This document shows, piece by piece, positions 1-6,442 of a stretch of DNA of 9,222 nucleotides. Within the stretch, counting starts at the first letter, position 1; the number at the start of each line of letters is the position of its first letter. Below the pieces are notes generated by a model, which was not told the origin of the DNA, searched no databases, and worked only from the letters and a program-made list of their open reading frames with translations. Made by a program: the position numbers and the translations under genes. Source of the stretch: SZUA-320 sp041612035 (lineage in GTDB: Bacteria; Gemmatimonadota; Gemmatimonadetes; Gemmatimonadales; GWC2-71-9); assembly GCA_041612035.1 (NCBI GenBank), contig JBFILX010000077.1:1-9222 (forward strand). Direction: 5' to 3'.

Positions 1-1
1 C

Positions 2-646
2 TCCTGGCAGGAGATCCTCGCGGCCGGACCGGTGAGCCCCGGAGCGGGAGGTGGCGGGGGAGGGGGAGGGGGACGCTCGGTGGTCGAGGTGGCGCTTCCC
101 GCGTTCCGGAGTGCCCCGCCGCCGCCCGCTCCGGCGGTCGAGCCCCCGGCCACCCCGCCGACGGACGTCCGGCCCGACCCGACCCCGGCGCCGGTGCCCG
201 ACCCGGTCACGCCCGAACCCGCCCCCGACTCGATCGCGGTGGCCGACGCGGGCGAGGGCGGACCGGGCACGGGCGGGGGCCGTGGTGCCGGCGCCGGGCC
301 GGGGGAAGGCCCCGGCACCGGGCCGGGGAGCGGAGGCGGCTCGGGTGGGGGACCAGGGGGTGAAGGCGGCGCGGGGGGGACCGGGCGGGCGGCCCCGCCG
401 GTGCCGCAGCAGCTGATCCTCCCCCCGCTCGACTACCCGAAGGAGCTTCGCGGTCGCACGATCGCGGTGACGTTCTGGGTGTCGGTGCGGGGGACGGTGG
501 AGAAGGTGGCCCTGGAGCCCGAGATCGAGGACCGGGGCTTCGCCCGGCGATTCACCGCGGTGATGATGAACTACCGGTTCCGTCCCGCCCGGTCCGCGTC
601 GGGGGAGCCCACGCCCGGCGTGACCACGGTGCGCGTCACCTTCTGA
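2..646 (+). CDS. TonB-like energy transducer, C-terminal part (5' truncated by window edge)
   Basis: The reading frame is open from the left edge to the TGA at 644-646, giving 214 visible residues. The GTG at 32 is an internal Val or a late start at best, because the nine codons before it (WQEILAAGP) read as normal protein and no membrane anchor is present yet. Next come a Gly run, a Pro-rich stretch with PxP and PEP repeats, a second long Gly-rich stretch, and a compact C-terminal domain of about 80 residues starting near VPQQLILPPLDYPKEL. That domain resembles the TonB C-terminal fold, including a 'YPKELRG...VTFWVSVRGTVEKV' beta-hairpin segment and a late 'YRFRPA' strand. In the family this domain contacts outer-membrane receptors, and the Pro/Gly linker spans the periplasm. 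The N-terminal transmembrane helix would lie upstream. The gene converges on the kinase gene with no spacer. Family assignment is fairly sure; the partner receptor is unknown. Confidence 0.72.
   Translation, partial: SWQEILAAGPVSPGAGGGGGGGGGRSVVEVALPAFRSAPPPPAPAVEPPATPPTDVRPDPTPAPVPDPVTPEPAPDSIAVADAGEGGPGTGGGRGAGAGPGEGPGTGPGSGGGSGGGPGGEGGAGGTGRAAPPVPQQLILPPLDYPKELRGRTIAVTFWVSVRGTVEKVALEPEIEDRGFARRFTAVMMNYRFRPARSASGEPTPGVTTVRVTF
41..73 (+). repeat. G-run low-complexity tract coding poly-Gly (G-quadruplex motif)
   Basis: Within the TonB-like gene the coding strand holds G runs at 46-48, 56-60, 62-66 and 68-72. They are separated by loops of 7, 1 and 1 bases, which meets the usual G-quadruplex pattern of four runs of at least three G with short loops. 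It encodes a run of about nine glycines. A second G-rich Gly-coding stretch at about 260-390 has further runs. Confidence 0.6.
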
Positions 647-1540
647 TCAGGGGGCCTCGCGGGCCGCGATCCGGAAGGCGCCCGCCAGGGCGTCGAGCGG
701 CCCGTCGGCCACCCTCGCCCGCTCCAGGCCGGCCAGCCGCGCCGCCACCCGCTCGCGGAGCGGGGCCTGCCGCAGCAGCCCGCCGCCCAGGGCCACCGTC
801 ACCGGTCCCGAGCCGTCGAACCGCCCCAGCAGAGCCTCCACGTGCCCGGCCAGCCCCTGCGCCGCTTCGTCCAGGATGGCCCCGGCCACCGGGTCGTCGG
901 TCCGGGCGAACACCGCCTTCGCCAGCGCAGCCACCTCGGTCGGCTCGGCGGTCAGAGACCAGCGGACCAGGCCGTCGAAGTCGGTCGCCCGGGTGGCCTG
1001 GATGACGGCGGCCAGCAGGTCGGTGGCCGGGCCGCGGCCGTCGTGGGCCCGTCCCGCCGCCTGGAGGGCCGCGCGGCCGATGGCGTAGCCGCCGCCCTCG
1101 TCCCCCAGCTGCCACCCATGGCCCCCCTGTCGGGCCCGGGCGCCGTCGGCCAGGCGCGCGACCGCGATGCTCCCGGTGCCCGCGAGCAGCACGATCCCGG
1201 GACCGTCGCCGAGGGCGCCCTCGAGGGCCAGCTCCACGTCGGTGGTCACCACCAGGCGGTCGGCCAGGTCCTCCACCCGGAGCGCGTCGCGCAGCCCGCG
1301 CCGCTCGGGCTCGCGGCCCGCCCCGGCCGCGCCCACGACCAGCACCGTTCCCCGGAGGTGCCCGGCGCGGTTGAGCGCCTCCCGGACCACCCGGGCGACG
1401 GTGGCGGCGGAACTCATCGCCCGCCCGGGTCGCACGGCGGCGCCCGGCCCCTCGTGCCGGGCCACCTCCTGGCCGTCCCGGGCGACGGCCACGAGGGTGC
1501 GCGTCCCCCCCACGTCGGCCCCCACCGTGATCGCTCCCAT
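647..1540 (-). CDS. BadF/BadG-type ASKHA sugar kinase (N-acetylglucosamine/N-acetylmuramic acid kinase-like)
   Basis: This 297-residue protein is a predicted cytoplasmic ATP-dependent kinase of the BadF/BadG/BcrA/NAGK family. Visible motifs are the phosphate-1 loop DVGGTRT (9-15), a candidate catalytic Asp at 101 in TTDVELALEGAL, the phosphate-2 loop LLAGTGSIA (118-126), the family-typical GHGWQLGDEGGGYAIG (140-155), and the adenosine-site ALGGGLL (250-256). The length is normal for the family. The ATG is chosen because it sits directly before the first ASKHA strand. It overlaps the symporter stop by one base (TGATG), so translation is probably coupled. In related proteins the substrate is GlcNAc or both GlcNAc and MurNAc (MurK of Clostridium). 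Lying next to a symporter and secreted wall hydrolases, it probably phosphorylates the imported amino sugar. The exact sugar and phosphorylated position cannot be read from sequence. BadF-type activator ATPases of benzoyl-CoA reductase are unlikely in this context. Confidence 0.86.
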   Translation of the reverse strand: MGAITVGADVGGTRTLVAVARDGQEVARHEGPGAAVRPGRAMSSAATVARVVREALNRAGHLRGTVLVVGAAGAGREPERRGLRDALRVEDLADRLVVTTDVELALEGALGDGPGIVLLAGTGSIAVARLADGARARQGGHGWQLGDEGGGYAIGRAALQAAGRAHDGRGPATDLLAAVIQATRATDFDGLVRWSLTAEPTEVAALAKAVFARTDDPVAGAILDEAAQGLAGHVEALLGRFDGSGPVTVALGGGLLRQAPLRERVAARLAGLERARVADGPLDALAGAFRIAAREAP

Positions 1541-3012
1541 CACACGCTCCGCGCTCGGGTCAGGCTCAGGCCCACGCCCACCAGGCAGGTGAGGAGGGTG
1601 CCGAGCGGAACGTACCATGGCCAGGCGAGCCGCCCCAGCGGCTCCAGCCAGGCGGCGCCGGCCAGGGCGAGCGGGCGGGCGAACACCACCACCAGCATCA
1701 CCGCCATGCTGGCCACCACCGCGCCGACCACGTCGGGACCCCTGGCGCGGGGCCAGCGCGCCGCCAGCACGTAGGTGCCAAGCAGGGCGCCGTAGGTGAT
1801 CGAGGCGATCGAGAGGGCCAGCACCACCACCGGGGTGTCCAGCCGGGAGGCCGTGAGCGCGAAGCCGGCGGCCGCCGCGGTGAGTCCCACGCCCCACACC
1901 GCCGAGACCACGCGCCCCACCCGGAGCAGGTGCACCGGATCGCTCCGGCCGGTCCATCCGGCGTAGAAGTCGTAGGTCACCGAGGACGCGAGCGCGTTGA
2001 TGGAGGAGCTGATCGTGCTCATCGCCGCGGCCAGGATGCCGGCGATCAGCAGCCCCCGGAGCCCGACCGGCAGGTGCTCCATGATGAAGGTCGGGAAGAT
2101 CAGGTCCGGCAGCATCCCCTCGGGCGCGAATCCCGCGGCCCAGATGGCGGAGCCGAGCAGCAGGAAGAGCAGGAACTGACCGATCACCACCACCCCGGAT
2201 CCCACCAGCGCCACGCGGGCGTCCCGCAGCGACCGGGTGGCCAGGAGGCGCTGCACGATCAGATGGTCGGTGCCGTGCGAGGCCGCCGACAGCAGGGCGC
2301 CGCCGACCAGCCCGCCCAGGAAGGTGTAGGTCCGGGTGAAGGAGAGGACGGGGTCCACCACCTGCAGTTTGCCCGCCTCCAGCGACAGGGCCAGCGAGGC
2401 GGCCGGCCCCCCCGCCAGCGACCAGGCGATCCACAGGGCGGCCGCGCCGCCGGTGAGGTAGATGGCGAGCTGGATCACGTCGGCCCAGATCACGGCCCGG
2501 AGCCCGCCGAGCCAGGTGTAGACCAGGGTCACCGCGCCCATCACCACGATGGCGGCGGGGATGGTCCACCCGGTGGCCAGGGCCAGGGGGATGGCCCCGG
2601 CGAAGATCCGCACCCCGTCGCCCAGGAACCGGGTGACCAGGAAGGTGGCGGAGACGAGCCGGCGGGTGCCGGGTCCGAACCGGGTCTCCAGCCGCCGGTA
2701 GGCGGTCTCCTGTTCGCCGGCGAAGTACCCCGGGAGGAGCCAGGCGGCCACCGCCACCCGGCCCAGCAGGTAGCCGAAGGTGAGCTGCAGGAAGCCCAGG
2801 GAGCCGCGCGCGGCCACCCCGGGGATCGAGATCACCGTGAGCGCGGAGGTCTCGGTGGCGACGATGGAGAGCAACACCGCGAGGGCGGGAAGGTCGCGGG
2901 CGCCCAGGAAATAGTCCGACGACGTGGTCTGCCGGCGGGAGACCCAGAGCCCCACCCCGAGGGTGAGCACCAGGTACCCGGCGATGATCGCCAGGTCGGG
3001 CGCGGGCATCAT
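1540..3012 (-). CDS. Sodium:solute symporter (SSS family), probable amino-sugar importer
   Basis: This 490-residue, very hydrophobic protein has about 13 apparent membrane helices, the normal size and topology for SSS/SLC5 transporters. Family hallmarks are the N-terminal SSSDYFLGARDLP-type segment (31-42), YTWLGGLRAVIWADVIQ (165-181, the SSS signature with D178 and Q181), SHGTDHLIVQRLLATRS (245-261), and AAAMSTISSSINALASSVTYDFY (328-350). The last would carry the Na2 sodium-site small/Ser residues (A329, S332, T333 by analogy with vSGLT). It begins with two successive ATGs (3012 and 3009). Neither has a clear Shine-Dalgarno, so translation may rely on readthrough transcript context. It overlaps the kinase gene by one base downstream. 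An intrinsic terminator lies just upstream and I see no good promoter after it. Adjacent enzymes suggest GlcNAc, MurNAc or anhydro-sugar import, but SSS substrates cannot be inferred from motifs alone. Confidence 0.9.
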   Translation of the reverse strand: MMPAPDLAIIAGYLVLTLGVGLWVSRRQTTSSDYFLGARDLPALAVLLSIVATETSALTVISIPGVAARGSLGFLQLTFGYLLGRVAVAAWLLPGYFAGEQETAYRRLETRFGPGTRRLVSATFLVTRFLGDGVRIFAGAIPLALATGWTIPAAIVVMGAVTLVYTWLGGLRAVIWADVIQLAIYLTGGAAALWIAWSLAGGPAASLALSLEAGKLQVVDPVLSFTRTYTFLGGLVGGALLSAASHGTDHLIVQRLLATRSLRDARVALVGSGVVVIGQFLLFLLLGSAIWAAGFAPEGMLPDLIFPTFIMEHLPVGLRGLLIAGILAAAMSTISSSINALASSVTYDFYAGWTGRSDPVHLLRVGRVVSAVWGVGLTAAAAGFALTASRLDTPVVVLALSIASITYGALLGTYVLAARWPRARGPDVVGAVVASMAVMLVVVFARPLALAGAAWLEPLGRLAWPWYVPLGTLLTCLVGVGLSLTRARSV

Positions 3013-3045
3013 GGGGCGGGCAGGATCCCGGCGGGCCCGCGTGCG

Positions 3046-3071
3046 AAAAGGGCGACCGGGAGGGTCGCCCT
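3046..3071 (-). terminator. Rho-independent terminator downstream of the iron-sulfur carrier gene
   Basis: Arms 3049-3057 (AGGGCGACC) and 3063-3071 (GGTCGCCCT) are perfectly complementary: 9 bp, 5-nt loop. Read on the minus strand, the stem runs directly into TTTT (3049-3046). It lies about 59 nt after the erpA-type stop and 33 nt before the symporter ATG. The U tract is short, so termination may be partial. Confidence 0.7.
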
Positions 3072-3080
3072 GGAGGCCGA

Positions 3081-3105
3081 CGGCGGGACGTGGCTCATCC
3101 CGCCG
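3081..3105 (-). other. GC-rich hairpin in the 3' region of the iron-sulfur carrier transcript
   Basis: CGGCGGGA (3081-3088) and TCCCGCCG (3098-3105) form an 8-bp perfect stem with a 9-nt loop. It begins about 24 nt after the erpA-type stop and precedes the intrinsic terminator by 9 nt. There is no T tract, so it could be an mRNA 3'-end stabiliser or a transcriptional pause element, not a terminator by itself. Confidence 0.45.
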
Positions 3106-3129
3106 CGGACCGGTGGCCGCAACGCGGCG

Positions 3130-3486
3130 TCAGGCGGTGAAGCTGGTGCCGCAGCCGCATCCCCCCGTGGCGTTGGGGTTCTCGAAGGTGAAGCCGGAGC
3201 CCTGCATGGAGGTCACGTAATCGATGCGCACCCCGTTCAGGTACTGCAGGCTGAACCCGTCCACGAACAGCCGGACGCCGGTGACGTCGAGGACGATGTC
3301 GTCCTCCTGGGCCTGCTCCTCGAGGTTCAGGGAGTACTTGAACCCGGAACACCCGCCGGGGAGCACCGCCACCCGGAGCCCGGCCGTGTCGGCCCCGAGC
3401 TGTTCCGCCTCGAAGAACTTCTTCACCTCCGCCGCGGCCGCGTCGGTCAGGTTGATCTGGATGCCGGTGGTGTCCACGCTGCTCAT
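3130..3486 (-). CDS. erpA: A-type iron-sulfur cluster carrier (ErpA/IscA/HesB family)
   Basis: This 118-residue protein matches the usual length of HesB-like A-type carriers, cytoplasmic proteins that accept Fe-S clusters from the ISC or SUF scaffold and pass them to apo-enzymes. The three conserved cluster ligands are visible: C46 in VLPGGCSGFKY, and C110 and C112 in NATGGCGCGTSF near the C-terminus. Other family blocks are LTDAAAAEVKKFF at 13-25 and FVDGFSLQYLNGVRIDYV at 74-91. The ATG at 3486 has a good Shine-Dalgarno, AGGAGA, ending 4 nt upstream (3491-3496). The gene sits between wall-recycling genes with a candidate promoter in front and hairpin plus terminator behind, so it is probably an independent unit with no metabolic link to its neighbours. 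The erpA name is by family resemblance; iscA or sufA orthology cannot be excluded. Confidence 0.93.
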   Translation of the reverse strand: MSSVDTTGIQINLTDAAAAEVKKFFEAEQLGADTAGLRVAVLPGGCSGFKYSLNLEEQAQEDDIVLDVTGVRLFVDGFSLQYLNGVRIDYVTSMQGSGFTFENPNATGGCGCGTSFTA

Positions 3487-3503
3487 GTCGTCTCCTCGCT
3501 GCC

Positions 3504-3522
3504 GGCGGGCCTGGCGCCCGCC
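3504..3522 (-). other. Hairpin in the leader of the iron-sulfur carrier gene
   Basis: GGCGGGC (3504-3510) and GCCCGCC (3516-3522) make a 7-bp perfect stem with a 5-nt loop. It falls between the candidate promoter and the Shine-Dalgarno, about 18 nt before the ATG. No T tract follows on the minus strand, so it is not a convincing terminator for the upstream hydrolase gene. A leader structure is possible. Confidence 0.4.
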
Positions 3523-3530
3523 CCGTCTCA

Positions 3531-3558
3531 AAGCTAGAGCCCTGCCCACCAGAGTCAA
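3531..3558 (-). promoter_or_regulatory. Candidate sigma70-type promoter for the iron-sulfur carrier gene
   Basis: On the minus strand, TTGACT (3558-3553; five of six match to TTGACA) is followed after 16 nt by TAGCTT (3536-3531; TA...T match). The -35 overlaps the stop codon of the hydrolase gene. The longer string TAGCTTTG (3536-3529) also fits the TAnnTTTG -7 pattern known from Bacteroidota. Expected transcription start is near 3524, giving a leader of roughly 40 nt. This is one of the few AT-containing spots in the region. Confidence 0.45.
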
Positions 3559-4730
3559 CGAACCGCGGCGTCCGCCAGTTCCGCCGCCCGGTCGGCCACC
3601 AGGGGCCGCAGGGCGGCGTGCCGCTGGTTGGCCCGGGAAGGATGGACCCGGTTGGTGAGCAGGACCACGACCAGCCCCCGGGTCGGGTCGGTCCAGATCG
3701 AGGTGCCGGTGAACCCGGTGTGCCCGTAGCTCGCGGGCGAGAGCCTGGTTCCCGCGCTGCTCCCCGGCGAAGGCGTGTCCCACCCCAGCGCCCGGCTCGA
3801 GCCCGGCACCACCGCCTGGCGCCGGACGAACTCCCGGGCCGAGCGGGGGGGCGGCACCGGCCAGTCCGTCGTCCCGCCGCCGGTCCCTCCGGTCACCCCC
3901 GCCAGCAGCCACTCCCCGAACCGGAGCAGGTCGCGGGCGTCGCCGAACAGCCCCGCGTGGCCCGAGACCCCGCCCAGCCAGGCCGCGTTCTCGTCGTGCA
4001 CCTCGCCCCGGAGCACCCGCCCGCGCCACGGGTCGTCCTCGGTGGGGGCCGCCCGGGGGAGCCAGGCCACCGGGGGACGGAACCGGGTGGCCCGCATCCC
4101 CAGCGGGCGGAAGACCCGCTCCGCCAGGTAGGCGTCCAGGGGGCGGCCCGTCACCCGCTCCAGCACCTGGGTGAGCACGATGGCCCCCAGGTCCGAGTAG
4201 ACGGTGCGGGCCCCGGGCACCGTGTCGAGCGGCGTCGCGTTCACCAGCAGCAGCGCGGTGGACCAGTGCGGCGTCTCGGTCCACAGCCGACGGTGGGCCG
4301 GCAGGCCGGCGCTGTGGGTGAGCAGGTGGCGGATGGTGACGTGCTCCTTGCCCGGGCCCCGGAACGACGGGAGGTGGCGCGCCACCGGGTCGTCGAGCCC
4401 GAGGAGGCCGTCGTCCACCGCCAGCATCAGCCCGGTGGTGAGCGCCACCACCTTGGTGAGCGAGGCGAGGTCGTACACCGTGCCCGGGCCCGGCGGGCGC
4501 GGGTCGTCCCCGGCCAGCCGCCCGGTCCCGTGGATGAACCGCTGGCCCAGGACGCTCACCGCCACCACGGCCCCGGGGGCGGCCCCGGCGGCGACCGCCG
4601 AATCGAGCAGGCGGACGAGGGGGGACCAGTCGCAGACCCCGGCGGCGCAGGAGGGAACCACACCGGGCGGGGCCCCGGGGCCGGGGGCGCAGGCCGCGAG
4701 CGCGACGAGGGCCAGCCCGCACCGGGTCAC
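3555..4730 (-). CDS. Serine hydrolase of the beta-lactamase/PBP fold, AmiE(YbbE)-like lipoprotein
   Basis: This 391-residue class C beta-lactamase-fold hydrolase has the nucleophile motif SLTK (S90 to K93), YSD (178-180) as the second catalytic motif, and HTG (337-339) as the KTG-equivalent. The block VHDENAAWLGGVSGHAGLFG (244-263) is typical of the YbbE-like subgroup. The start is a short lipoprotein signal: hydrophobic residues 5-13, then lipobox LAAC with C14. This suggests membrane anchoring with the enzyme on the periplasmic side. The GTG start overlaps the nagZ stop as GTGA (4727-4730), a classic coupling arrangement. In B. subtilis the homologous protein beside NagZ and NamZ is reported as an N-acetylmuramyl-L-alanine amidase, so removing stem peptides from MurNAc is the best guess. 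A D-Ala-D-Ala peptidase or esterase role remains possible. A drug-resistance beta-lactamase is unlikely in this context. Confidence 0.85.
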   Translation of the reverse strand: MTRCGLALVALAACAPGPGAPPGVVPSCAAGVCDWSPLVRLLDSAVAAGAAPGAVVAVSVLGQRFIHGTGRLAGDDPRPPGPGTVYDLASLTKVVALTTGLMLAVDDGLLGLDDPVARHLPSFRGPGKEHVTIRHLLTHSAGLPAHRRLWTETPHWSTALLLVNATPLDTVPGARTVYSDLGAIVLTQVLERVTGRPLDAYLAERVFRPLGMRATRFRPPVAWLPRAAPTEDDPWRGRVLRGEVHDENAAWLGGVSGHAGLFGDARDLLRFGEWLLAGVTGGTGGGTTDWPVPPPRSAREFVRRQAVVPGSSRALGWDTPSPGSSAGTRLSPASYGHTGFTGTSIWTDPTRGLVVVLLTNRVHPSRANQRHAALRPLVADRAAELADAAVR

Positions 4731-6442
4731 GGCCGAGCCGGCACCGTGAGCCCGTCGCCGATCCGGTGCCCGGGCGGGAGGTCGACCGGCAGCCGGCCGG
4801 TGATGGGCGCGTCGCGCAGGGCGGCCGCCACCGCGCGTTCGACCACCGGGTTGGCGGTCCAGCCGAGCAGGTAGGCGGGGATGGAGGGCACCTGGGTGAG
4901 GAGGTACGGGGTCCCCAGCGACACCACGAGGGTCCCGTCCAGCGCCGCGGCCTGTTCCACCAGGGCCGCGAGCGGCGCCGGCATGGCCACCGAGCCGCGC
5001 GACTCGCGCGCCCGCACCGCGATGGCGAGGAGGCGCCAGGGCGCCCGCCGCAGCGCCTCGGCCGCGGCGGCGAAGTCCGCCGGGCCACTCCGGGGCGAGA
5101 GCCGCACCGTGGCGACCCGGTGGCCCGCGCGCTCCAGTTGCCCGGCCAGCTCCCGGCCGACCGTCTCCGCGTTGGCCTCGCCGTAGGTGACCAGGGCCAC
5201 GGTGCGGCGCCGCGCCCGGAGGCTGTCCACCACCCCCGCGTCGTCCTTCACCAGCACCAGCGACCGGGTGGTGGCCTCGCGCGCGGCGTCCCGGGCCCAC
5301 CGCCGGCCGATGGCGCCGCGCACCCGGTCGAGGTCCACCTCCCGCCGGTCGAACAGTCCCAGGCGGTGCTTCAGCGTGAGTACCCGGCGAACCGACTCGT
5401 CCAGCCGCGCGGCACTCACCCGCCCGGACGCCACCGCCTCGCTGAGCGCGTCCACCGCCCGTCGCGGATCGCGGGGCTGCAGCAGGATGTCGGCCCCGGC
5501 CAGGAAGGCCTGCACCGCGGCCTCGCCGTCGCCGTAGCCGCTCACCACGCCGCCCATGTCGAGGGCATCGGTGACGATGAGCCCCTGGAAACCGAGCGAG
5601 TCGCGCAGCACCCCGGTCAGGAGGTGGGGCGCCATCGTGGCCGGGCGGCGGAGCCCCGAGTCCACCCCGGGGAGCGCGATGTGGGCCGACATCACGGCGC
5701 CCACCCCGGCCGCGATCGCGGCCCGGAAGGGGACCAGTTCCAGCGTGTCGAGCCGGGCCCAGTCTGCGGTCACCACGGGCAGCGCCAGGTGGGAGTCGGT
5801 CTCGGTGTCGCCGTGGCCCGGGAAATGTTTCGCCGTGGCCACCAGGCCGTGCTCCTGGGTGCCGCGCACCTGGGCCGCGACCAGGCGGGCCACCGCCGCC
5901 GGGTCGCCCCCGAAGCTCCGGGTATTGATGATCGGGTTGGCGGGGTTGTTGTTGACGTCGGCGACCGGCGAGAAGGTGATGTGGATTCCGGCCGCCCGGC
6001 CCTCCTCCGCGATCACCCGGCCCATGGCGTAGGCGTCGGCTTCTCGCCCGCCGGCGCCCACGCCCATATTGGTGGGGAAGTCGGTGCCGCCCCGGAACCG
6101 GAAGGCGGTGCCCCCCTCGAGATCGGCGGCGACGAGCAGGGGCAGGGCCGCCGTGCGCTGGAGGGCGTTCACCTTCTCGGCGATATCGCGCGGGGTCCCG
6201 ATGGAGACGATGACGCCGCCCAGCTCGAGCGACTCGACCCAGCCCCGCACCCGGGCGTACTCGGCGGAGCTGGCCGCGATGGCGGCCCCGCTCACCCACG
6301 GCATCACCAGCTGGGCCGCCTTCTGGCGATCGGTGAGGCCGGCGAGCAGGCTGTCCACCGGGGAAGCCCCTTGGGCCCCGAGCCCCGCGGGCCAGAGCGC
6401 ACCGAACAGCAACGGCAGGATCAGGGGACGACGATGACGCAC
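4727..6442 (-). CDS. nagZ: Exported GH3 beta-N-acetylhexosaminidase (NagZ-type)
   Basis: This 571-residue two-domain GH3 protein would release terminal GlcNAc (or chromogenic analogues) from wall fragments. The N-terminal barrel carries AADLEGGTAFRF (105-116), KHFPGHGDTETDSH (205-218) with the NagZ-specific D216/H218 acid-base dyad, and VTDALDMGG (290-298) with predicted nucleophile D292. Residues from about 390 form the C-terminal GH3 domain, which short cytosolic NagZ proteins lack. The chosen GTG gives RHRR followed by a hydrophobic core and AQGA, a convincing signal peptide with cleavage near residue 25. TTG at 6448 would also retain it; TTG at 6412 would drop the basic n-region. No strong Shine-Dalgarno is visible. 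The 5' end overlaps divergent namZ by 9 bases and the 3' end overlaps the hydrolase by 4. The signal peptide places it in the periplasm, as for B. subtilis NagZ and unlike E. coli NagZ. Confidence 0.92.
   Translation of the reverse strand: MRHRRPLILPLLFGALWPAGLGAQGASPVDSLLAGLTDRQKAAQLVMPWVSGAAIAASSAEYARVRGWVESLELGGVIVSIGTPRDIAEKVNALQRTAALPLLVAADLEGGTAFRFRGGTDFPTNMGVGAGGREADAYAMGRVIAEEGRAAGIHITFSPVADVNNNPANPIINTRSFGGDPAAVARLVAAQVRGTQEHGLVATAKHFPGHGDTETDSHLALPVVTADWARLDTLELVPFRAAIAAGVGAVMSAHIALPGVDSGLRRPATMAPHLLTGVLRDSLGFQGLIVTDALDMGGVVSGYGDGEAAVQAFLAGADILLQPRDPRRAVDALSEAVASGRVSAARLDESVRRVLTLKHRLGLFDRREVDLDRVRGAIGRRWARDAAREATTRSLVLVKDDAGVVDSLRARRRTVALVTYGEANAETVGRELAGQLERAGHRVATVRLSPRSGPADFAAAAEALRRAPWRLLAIAVRARESRGSVAMPAPLAALVEQAAALDGTLVVSLGTPYLLTQVPSIPAYLLGWTANPVVERAVAAALRDAPITGRLPVDLPPGHRIGDGLTVPARP

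Noticed and set aside
842..1774. 310-residue plus-strand open frame opposite the kinase
   Set aside because: No recognisable domain, shadow-like composition, and antisense to the intact ASKHA motifs.
3094..3122. Possible promoter for the symporter (TTGCGG, 17 nt, GATGAG on the minus strand)
   Set aside because: The -10 lacks the key first and last T, and its transcript would start upstream of the intrinsic terminator, so it would not solve the missing promoter.
1930..3537. 535-residue plus-strand open frame opposite the symporter and iron-sulfur carrier
   Set aside because: The translation is repetitive Gly/Pro/Gln/His with no domain, opposite two clearly conserved genes. High GC removes stop codons by chance.
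3487..5088. Long in-frame extension upstream of the iron-sulfur carrier start
   Set aside because: Arg/Pro/Gly-rich shadow of the hydrolase and nagZ. The ATG at 3486 has an AGGAGA site and gives the exact family length.
4766..6433. Plus-strand open frame extending namZ upstream to give a 966-residue protein
   Set aside because: It is antisense to well-conserved nagZ and hydrolase, and its translation is low-complexity Arg/Gly/Pro/His. Only the part from 6434, with a Shine-Dalgarno and export signal, matches a family.
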